From positions 1-5,994 of the forward strand of contig CACZNZ010000072.1 of NCBI GenBank assembly GCA_902782625.1: a DNA stretch of 5,994 nucleotides, in the 5' to 3' direction. This document shows positions 1 through 4,498 of the stretch, piece by piece. How positions within the stretch are numbered: the stretch's first letter is position 1; every line of letters starts with the position of its first letter. The notes under the pieces were generated by a model. It saw nothing but the letters and a program-made list of their open reading frames with translations. It searched no databases and was not told the DNA's origin. The translations under genes were made by a program, and so were the position numbers. The DNA comes from an uncultured Lachnospiraceae bacterium (GTDB lineage Bacteria; Bacillota; Clostridia; Lachnospirales; Lachnospiraceae).

Positions 1-861
1 GTTGCACTGATCAGTGGTGGCGGAAGCGGACATGAGCCGGCTCACGGCGGATTTGTCGGAAAAGGTATGCTTGATGCAGCAGTTCCCGGAGCAGTGTTCA
101 CCTCTCCTGCAGTAGATCAGGTTTACGAGGCAATTAAAGCAGCTGATGCCGGCAAAGGTGTTCTGATGATCATCAAGAACTACACCGGTGATGTTATGAA
201 CTTTGAGATGGCAGCTGAGATGGCAGCTGACATGGACGGTATTGAAGTAAAACAGGTTGTTGTCAATGACGACGTAGCTGTAAAAGACAGTTTATATACC
301 GTTGGACGTCGTGGTGTTGCAGGAACGATCTTTGTTCATAAGATCGCAGGTGCAAAGGCTGAGACAGGCGCAAGTCTTGACGAAGTACAGGCAACAGCAC
401 AGAAAGTTATCGACAATGTACGTACCATGAGTATGGCAATCAAACCTTGTATCGTTCCGGCAGCAGGTGTTCCGGGATTCGAACTTGGCGAAGATGAGAT
501 GGAGATCGGTATCGGTATCCATGGCGAGCCTGGCGTGGAGAAGAGACCTCTTGCTTCCGCAGATGAGATCGCTGATGCACTGCTTGAGAAGATCCTTGCA
601 GATATCGATTTTGCAGGTTCCGAAGTTGCTGTTATGATCAATGGCTGTGGTGGAACTCCTCTGATGGAACTCTTCATTGTTAACAATCATGTAGCAGATG
701 TTCTTGCTGATAAGGGCATCAAAGTTTATAAGACAATGGTAGGCAACTATATGTCCTCTCTGGAGATGGAAGGATTCTCCATCAGTCTGCTTAAGCTGGA
801 TGATGAACTCAAAGAGCTCCTTGATGCAGAAGCTGAGACACCGGCACTGGTTGTAAAATAA
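1..861 (+). CDS. dhaK: Dihydroxyacetone kinase, substrate-binding subunit DhaK (5' end outside window)
   Basis: DhaK binds dihydroxyacetone (Dha) covalently through a histidine so that DhaL can phosphorylate it to dihydroxyacetone phosphate in the cytoplasm, feeding glycolysis. The reading frame is open from base 1. The first ATG in view (67) is internal, because codons before it encode the family motif GGGSGHEP (16-39). Its His (31-33) matches catalytic His56 of E. coli DhaK, and the Asp of YTGD (190-192) lies exactly 53 residues later, as E. coli Asp109 does. The substrate-linking His is in GIHGEPG (His codon 520-522). By this alignment about 45 N-terminal residues are missing; 286 are present, which gives the usual ~330 in total. 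The gene ends in TAA, 35 nt before dhaL. A homologous kinase for another small ketose, such as erythrulose, cannot be excluded. The family assignment is very secure. Confidence 0.96.
   Translation, partial: VALISGGGSGHEPAHGGFVGKGMLDAAVPGAVFTSPAVDQVYEAIKAADAGKGVLMIIKNYTGDVMNFEMAAEMAADMDGIEVKQVVVNDDVAVKDSLYTVGRRGVAGTIFVHKIAGAKAETGASLDEVQATAQKVIDNVRTMSMAIKPCIVPAAGVPGFELGEDEMEIGIGIHGEPGVEKRPLASADEIADALLEKILADIDFAGSEVAVMINGCGGTPLMELFIVNNHVADVLADKGIKVYKTMVGNYMSSLEMEGFSISLLKLDDELKELLDAEAETPALVVK
205..228 (+). repeat. Perfect 12-bp tandem duplication inside dhaK
   Basis: GAGATGGCAGCT occurs twice in direct succession (205-216 and 217-228), and a degraded third start (GACATGG) follows. It is in frame and encodes EMAA twice, in the helix just after the YTGD catalytic motif. 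It could be a local slippage product or simply a reflection of a regular Ala/Met/Glu helix; the reading frame is not disturbed. Confidence 0.8.
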
Positions 862-883
862 AACATTTCAAAAAGATTGAATG

Positions 884-888
884 AAGGA
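884..888 (+). promoter_or_regulatory. Ribosome binding site of dhaL
   Basis: AAGGA lies 8 nt upstream of the ATG at 897 and within the short dhaK-dhaL gap. This supports the start chosen for dhaL. No promoter or terminator is visible in the gap, so dhaL should be read from the dhaK transcript. Confidence 0.8.
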
Positions 889-896
889 ATGAGACT

Positions 897-1520
897 ATGG
901 CAGATGTAAAAAAGGTTATCGCGATTATTGACAGAATTGCAGACGATATTGAAGATCAGAAGATGTTCCTTACGGAACTGGACAATGTGATCGGTGACGG
1001 AGACCACGGTATCAATATGGCGAGAGGTTTCAAGGTTGTCAAAGAGCTTGAGCCGACTTTTGAAGGAAAAGATATTGGCGCCATCCTGAAGATGGTCGGT
1101 ATGAAGATTGTCTCCACAGTAGGCGGTTCCGCAGGACCTCTTTACGGCACGGCATTCATGAAAGCAGGAGCTTTGATGAACGGGAAGATGGAAGCCGATA
1201 TTCATGATTTCATCGGTATGCTGGAAGCCGGCATCGGCGGAGTTCAGCTTCGTGGTAAGGCAGTAAAGGGTGAAAAGACCATGCTTGATTCCATGATCCC
1301 TGCACTCGACGCGATCAAAGAAGCAGTGGAAGCAGGAAGTGATGCAAAAGCTGCACTCGATGCTGGTGTCAAAGCAGCGGAAGATGGCGTGGAATATACA
1401 AAGACCATCATTGCGACAAAAGGACGTGCCAGCTATCTTGGCGAGAGAAGTCTGGGCCATCAGGATCCCGGAGCAACTTCTTTTACCATTATGCTGAAAG
1501 ATATCGCTGCCATGGCATAG
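897..1520 (+). CDS. dhaL: Dihydroxyacetone kinase, nucleotide-binding subunit DhaL
   Basis: DhaL is the all-helical subunit that carries Mg-ADP/ATP and transfers the gamma phosphate to Dha held on DhaK. The 207-residue protein has near the usual length (~210). The metal-binding motif is DNVIGDGDHG at residues 29-38; Asp29, Asp34 and Asp36 correspond to the three Mg ligands Asp30, Asp35 and Asp37 of E. coli DhaL. GGSAGPLYG (76-84) and the stretch from GRASYLGERS to GHQDPG (176-192) are the other nucleotide-site signatures. In PTS-type systems the nucleotide stays bound as a cofactor and is recharged by DhaM. In ATP-type enzymes (Citrobacter) K and L are fused, so the split arrangement here suggests the PTS type. 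No dhaM follows: a terminator begins 40 nt after the stop. The family call is secure; the PTS dependence is inferred. Confidence 0.96.
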   Translation: MADVKKVIAIIDRIADDIEDQKMFLTELDNVIGDGDHGINMARGFKVVKELEPTFEGKDIGAILKMVGMKIVSTVGGSAGPLYGTAFMKAGALMNGKMEADIHDFIGMLEAGIGGVQLRGKAVKGEKTMLDSMIPALDAIKEAVEAGSDAKAALDAGVKAAEDGVEYTKTIIATKGRASYLGERSLGHQDPGATSFTIMLKDIAAMA

Positions 1521-1560
1521 ATTCTGAAGATAATTTGATATTTCCATGAGAAGTATTGTG

Positions 1561-1600
1561 GGATGATAAGACAAGGTTTTTGTCTTATCATCCTTTTTTT
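1561..1600 (+). terminator. Strong Rho-independent terminator of the dha operon
   Basis: A perfect 14-bp inverted repeat (1561-1574 with 1580-1593) encloses a 5-nt loop (GGTTT) and is followed directly by seven Ts (1594-1600). There is no matching A-run on the left side, so it should act only on + strand transcripts. It separates dhaKL from the phoH operon. Confidence 0.95.
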
Positions 1601-1616
1601 CTTGATGATTTGCCTC

Positions 1617-1650
1617 TTGACACGGATTAAGCTTATGAATACATTATAAT
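1617..1650 (+). promoter_or_regulatory. Probable sigma-A promoter of the phoH-ybeY-flavoprotein operon
   Basis: A perfect -35 TTGACA lies at 1617-1622. At the ideal 17-nt spacing the -10 would be TACATT (1640-1645, 4 of 6 matches). A perfect TATAAT lies at 1645-1650, but the spacer to TTGACA would then be 22 nt. Either choice puts the transcript start near 1652-1658 and gives a leader of only about 25-30 nt. The position just after a terminator and before a strong ribosome binding site supports a real promoter; which -10 is used is uncertain. Confidence 0.7.
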
Positions 1651-1666
1651 TATGTCAAATGTAAAA

Positions 1667-1672
1667 AAGGAG
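1667..1672 (+). promoter_or_regulatory. Ribosome binding site of phoH
   Basis: AAGGAG sits 8 nt before GTG 1681 and 11 nt before the adjoining ATG 1684. The 8-nt spacing favours GTG, but both lie in the phoH frame and the difference is one residue. An ATG at 1677 is out of frame and only 4 nt from the site. Confidence 0.85.
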
Positions 1673-1680
1673 AGTGATGC

Positions 1681-2751
1681 GTGATGCAGACAACGGAAAT
1701 GGATTTCTCCTTTCCGGTGGAACATGCATCAAATGTGTTCGGCCAGTTTGATGCATATATGAAAAAGATAGAAAAAGCCCTTCAGGTAACGATGATATTC
1801 CGGGAGGACAGGCTGAAGATCATTGGTTCGCCGGCTCATTGTGAGAAGGCGAAGGAAGTGATTGAAGAATTGCTGCATCTTTCAGAGCGTGGCAATGATA
1901 TAACTGAACAGAATGTAGATTATGCCCTTTCTCTGTCCATGAGGGATCAGGAACTGCAACTGACGCAGTTAGACAGCAGCATCATATGCCATACCGTTGG
2001 CGGGAAACCAATCAAGCCCAAGACTGTCGGGCAGAAGAAATATGTGGATCTGATCAGAGACAAGATGATTGTTTTCGGCGTGGGACCAGCCGGTACAGGA
2101 AAGACGTATCTGGCGATGGCGAAAGCTATTACCGCTTTTAAAGCAAACGAAGTCAATCGTATCATTCTTACGAGACCGGCGATTGAAGCAGGGGAGAAGC
2201 TCGGGTTTTTGCCGGGCGATCTTCAGAGCAAGGTAGATCCGTATCTGCGCCCTCTCTATGATGCACTTTACGAGATCATGGGAGCGGAAGCATTTGCTAA
2301 AAATATGGAAAAAGGACTGATTGAAGTTGCGCCTCTTGCCTATATGAGAGGGCGGACTCTCGATAATGCCTATGTGGTACTGGATGAGGCGCAGAATACA
2401 ACACCCGCTCAGATGAAGATGTTTCTTACCAGGATCGGATTCGGTTCCAAAGCGATCATTACAGGAGATCAGACCCAGAAGGACCTTCCCGGTGAGACAA
2501 GATCAGGACTTGATGATGCACTTTTTATATTGAAAGATATCGACGAGATAGGAATTTGTCATCTGAGCAGTGCGGATGTCGTCAGACATCCTCTGGTGCA
2601 GAAGATTGTCACTGCCTATGAGAATCATGACAAAAAAATTCAGGAAAGAAAGAAGCAGAAGGAACTGCGTGAACGTCGCAAAGAGCAGAAAGAACAGATG
2701 AGAGAGAACCGCTATGCTGATCATATGCGCAGCAAAGGAGATAAACGGTGA
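1681..2751 (+). CDS. phoH: PhoH family P-loop ATPase (YbeZ type)
   Basis: This is a cytoplasmic ATPase, thought to be an RNA helicase-like partner of YbeY in rRNA maturation and RNA turnover. Residues ~1-75 resemble the KH-like N-terminal part of the family (an IIGS turn at 47-50, then a helix). The ATPase domain spans ~105-315: Walker A GPAGTGKT (135-142, Lys141), Walker B LDEAQN (234-239, Asp235/Glu236) and the motif TGDQTQKDLP (261-270). Residues ~316-348 form a tail rich in Lys, Arg, Glu and Gln, likely helical, which makes the protein (356 aa) longer than the ~320 aa common in Firmicutes. GTG 1681 is preferred as start by ribosome-site spacing; ATG 1684 is the alternative. The gene begins the operon and overlaps ybeY by 4 nt, matching the ybeZ-ybeY pairing of E. 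coli. In B. subtilis pgpH lies between the two; here it does not. The name PhoH does not imply phosphate regulation. Confidence 0.96.
   Translation: MMQTTEMDFSFPVEHASNVFGQFDAYMKKIEKALQVTMIFREDRLKIIGSPAHCEKAKEVIEELLHLSERGNDITEQNVDYALSLSMRDQELQLTQLDSSIICHTVGGKPIKPKTVGQKKYVDLIRDKMIVFGVGPAGTGKTYLAMAKAITAFKANEVNRIILTRPAIEAGEKLGFLPGDLQSKVDPYLRPLYDALYEIMGAEAFAKNMEKGLIEVAPLAYMRGRTLDNAYVVLDEAQNTTPAQMKMFLTRIGFGSKAIITGDQTQKDLPGETRSGLDDALFILKDIDEIGICHLSSADVVRHPLVQKIVTAYENHDKKIQERKKQKELRERRKEQKEQMRENRYADHMRSKGDKR
2734..2740 (+). promoter_or_regulatory. Ribosome binding site of ybeY, inside the phoH 3' end
   Basis: AAAGGAG lies 7 nt upstream of GTG 2748. It fixes the GTG start of ybeY, since the next in-frame ATG is 42 codons later. 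The site is within the last codons of phoH, so ribosomes finishing phoH could re-initiate here. Confidence 0.85.
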
Positions 2752-3242
2752 GAACACAGATCAGTTATGAATATCCTGAGATCGTCATAAATGAATATGA
2801 GAAAATCATTGAAGCGGTGACAGAAAAGGCTTTAGAATACGAGCAATGTCCCTATGAAGCACAGGTCTTTGTCATGCTTGTGGATGATGAAACAATCCAT
2901 GAGATCAATCGTGAACACAGAGGGATAGACCGACCCACGGATGTTCTTTCATTTCCCATGACAGAATTTCGTGAGCCTGCCGGGTTTGATCAGCTTGAAG
3001 AGGAACCGGACAGTTTTGATCCGACCACAGGGGAACTGATGCTTGGAGACATTGTGATCTCGATGGATAAAGTGAAGGAGCAGGCGGAAAACTATGGTCA
3101 TTCCCTCTCGAGGGAACTGGCTTTTCTTACAGCACACAGCATGCTTCATCTGATGGGATATGACCATATGGAAGAAAAGGAAAGACTTCTCATGGAAGAA
3201 CGACAGGATGAGATCCTTGCCCAGTGTGGGTTTACCAGATAG
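2748..3242 (+). CDS. ybeY: Endoribonuclease / rRNA maturation factor YbeY
   Basis: YbeY is a zinc-dependent single-strand endoribonuclease-type protein (UPF0054) needed for 16S rRNA 3'-end maturation and ribosome quality control in many bacteria. The metal site is intact: His130, His134 and His140 in HSMLHLMGYDH (130-140), i.e. H-x3-H-x5-H. Upstream are the conserved segment RGIDRPTDVLSFP (58-70), which includes the conserved Arg, and LGDIVIS (99-105). Its 164 residues are normal for Clostridia. The loop between DVLSFP and LGDI (about 71-98) is longer and more acidic than in E. coli YbeY (remembered, not aligned). The GTG start is set by an AAAGGAG site, and the GTGA overlap with the phoH stop indicates translational coupling with its usual partner. 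dgkA, cdd and era, which often follow ybeY in Firmicutes, are absent; a flavoprotein gene begins 11 nt later. Confidence 0.96.
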   Translation: MRTQISYEYPEIVINEYEKIIEAVTEKALEYEQCPYEAQVFVMLVDDETIHEINREHRGIDRPTDVLSFPMTEFREPAGFDQLEEEPDSFDPTTGELMLGDIVISMDKVKEQAENYGHSLSRELAFLTAHSMLHLMGYDHMEEKERLLMEERQDEILAQCGFTR

Positions 3243-3253
3243 GAAGGTAACAG

Positions 3254-4498
3254 ATGGGATCGAAAGAACTTTATGATATTGCTATTGTGGGCGCCGGTTT
3301 TTCCGGAATGACAGCAGCGATCATCTGCGGCAGGAAAGCAAAAGTACTCCTTTTGGAAAGACAGGAAAGACCCGGACATAAAATACTTGTTACCGGCAAT
3401 GGAAAATGTAATCTCACCAATACAGATCAGTGTCCTGACCATTATCGAAGCACACATCCGGAGCATGCCATGGAGATTCTCGAAAAATACGGTCCGGATC
3501 AGATGACTGCCTTTTTAAAGGAAAGAGGGATTCTTACAAGAGTCCGGGACGGCTATGTATATCCCTACAGTGAGCAGGCTGCCTCGGTGCGAGACCTCTT
3601 GGAAGACTCTGTAAAAAGACAAGACCATATTACCATTCAGACCATGTGTCTGGCAGAACATCTTACCCTGCAGGAAGGACATTTCGTGTTAGATACCAGC
3701 CGGGGAAGATTTCTAAGCAAAACTGTGATTCTGGCAGCCGGAGGACTGGCTGCGGGAGAGAAGTTCGGATGTGATGGCAAAGGATATCAGCTGGCATGCC
3801 AGGCAGGCCATACACTGATATCGCCGCTGCCGGCACTTACGGCACTCAGATCTGGCGCACCGTTTTTAAAAAAACTAGATGGAGTCCGCTGCAAGGGTTC
3901 TGTCAGCCTGATGGTGGATGATCAGAAGATTCTTGAGGAGACCGGGGAATTGCAATGGACCAGATACGGTCTTTCCGGCGTGGCGGTATTTAATGTGAGC
4001 CGGTATGGAATCATCGCCTTAGAAGAAGGAAAGAAAGTCCGCGTGCTGATTAACTTTTTCCCGGAGAAGGGAAAAGAGGAACTTACGGCACTGCTATGTG
4101 ATATGGCAAAGCATAATCCCCAAAGATCTATCGGGCAACTGTTTCAGGGTATCCTGCACAAAAAGATCGTGCCGGTAATCTTAAAGGAAGCGCATGCTGA
4201 AGAGAGCATACCTGCAGGAAAATGTACACAGATTGACAGGATTGCGGAGATACTGACTTCTTTTGAACTGCGGATCAATGGATACGTGGGGTACGAGAAG
4301 GCGCAGGTGACAAGAGGGGGAATCCCTCTGTCAGAATTAACGAAGCACATGGAATCCAAAAAGTGTCCCGGCCTGTTTTTTGCAGGAGAGATGACAGATG
4401 TGGACGGCAGCTGCGGCGGATACAACCTTACCTGGGCATTTTCCAGTGGGATGGCAGCAGCTGAAGGCGCATTACATAACATAGGAATAGAAGAATGA
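3254..4498 (+). CDS. HI0933/BaiN-family NAD(P)/FAD-dependent oxidoreductase
   Basis: This is a soluble flavoprotein of the HI0933-like family (E. coli YhiN, B. subtilis YtfP). The N-terminal FAD-binding Rossmann motif GAGFSG (13-18) ends with the ribose-binding Glu35 after LLLE. KILVTGNGKCNLTN (43-56) is the family signature. AQVTRGGI (350-357) and the closing FAD segment (376-392, FAGEMTD then GSCGGYN) complete the fold; the middle is the family's insert domain. The length of 414 aa is normal and no signal peptide or membrane segment is seen. One member, BaiN of Clostridium scindens, has been reported to reduce bile-acid intermediates, and others are labelled aminoacetone oxidase, but most have no proven substrate, so no symbol is given. 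The ribosome site AGGAAGG (3241-3247) overlaps the ybeY stop, and the stop overlaps the next gene as ATGA. Nothing around it points to bile-acid metabolism. Confidence 0.92.
   Translation: MGSKELYDIAIVGAGFSGMTAAIICGRKAKVLLLERQERPGHKILVTGNGKCNLTNTDQCPDHYRSTHPEHAMEILEKYGPDQMTAFLKERGILTRVRDGYVYPYSEQAASVRDLLEDSVKRQDHITIQTMCLAEHLTLQEGHFVLDTSRGRFLSKTVILAAGGLAAGEKFGCDGKGYQLACQAGHTLISPLPALTALRSGAPFLKKLDGVRCKGSVSLMVDDQKILEETGELQWTRYGLSGVAVFNVSRYGIIALEEGKKVRVLINFFPEKGKEELTALLCDMAKHNPQRSIGQLFQGILHKKIVPVILKEAHAEESIPAGKCTQIDRIAEILTSFELRINGYVGYEKAQVTRGGIPLSELTKHMESKKCPGLFFAGEMTDVDGSCGGYNLTWAFSSGMAAAEGALHNIGIEE
4483..4487 (+). promoter_or_regulatory. Ribosome binding site of the COG2509-type gene
   Basis: AGGAA lies 7 nt before ATG 4495, inside the last codons of the preceding flavoprotein gene. 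Together with the ATGA stop/start overlap it decides the start of the last gene and suggests coupled translation of the two flavoproteins. Confidence 0.75.

Noticed and set aside
67..69. ATG 67 as the start of dhaK
   Set aside because: The frame is open upstream to base 1 and codes for the conserved GGGSGHEP motif with a catalytic His, so the true start lies before the window.
747..1574. 275-codon open frame on the - strand opposite dhaL
   Set aside because: It lies antisense to a clearly real dhaL, has no recognisable domain, is rich in Cys/His/Phe as expected for a reverse-complement frame, and its start falls inside the terminator hairpin.
1644..1658. PerR/Fur-type box over the -10 region of the phoH promoter
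   Set aside because: One half (TTATAAT) matches the PerR-box consensus but the other half (ATGTCAA) matches only 4 of 7, and the perfect half is also a -10 element. Not enough to call an operator.
1521..1680. Possible small gene or riboswitch between dhaL and phoH
   Set aside because: The 160-nt gap is accounted for by the terminator, the promoter and a ribosome site; the remaining leader of ~25-30 nt is too short for a riboswitch.
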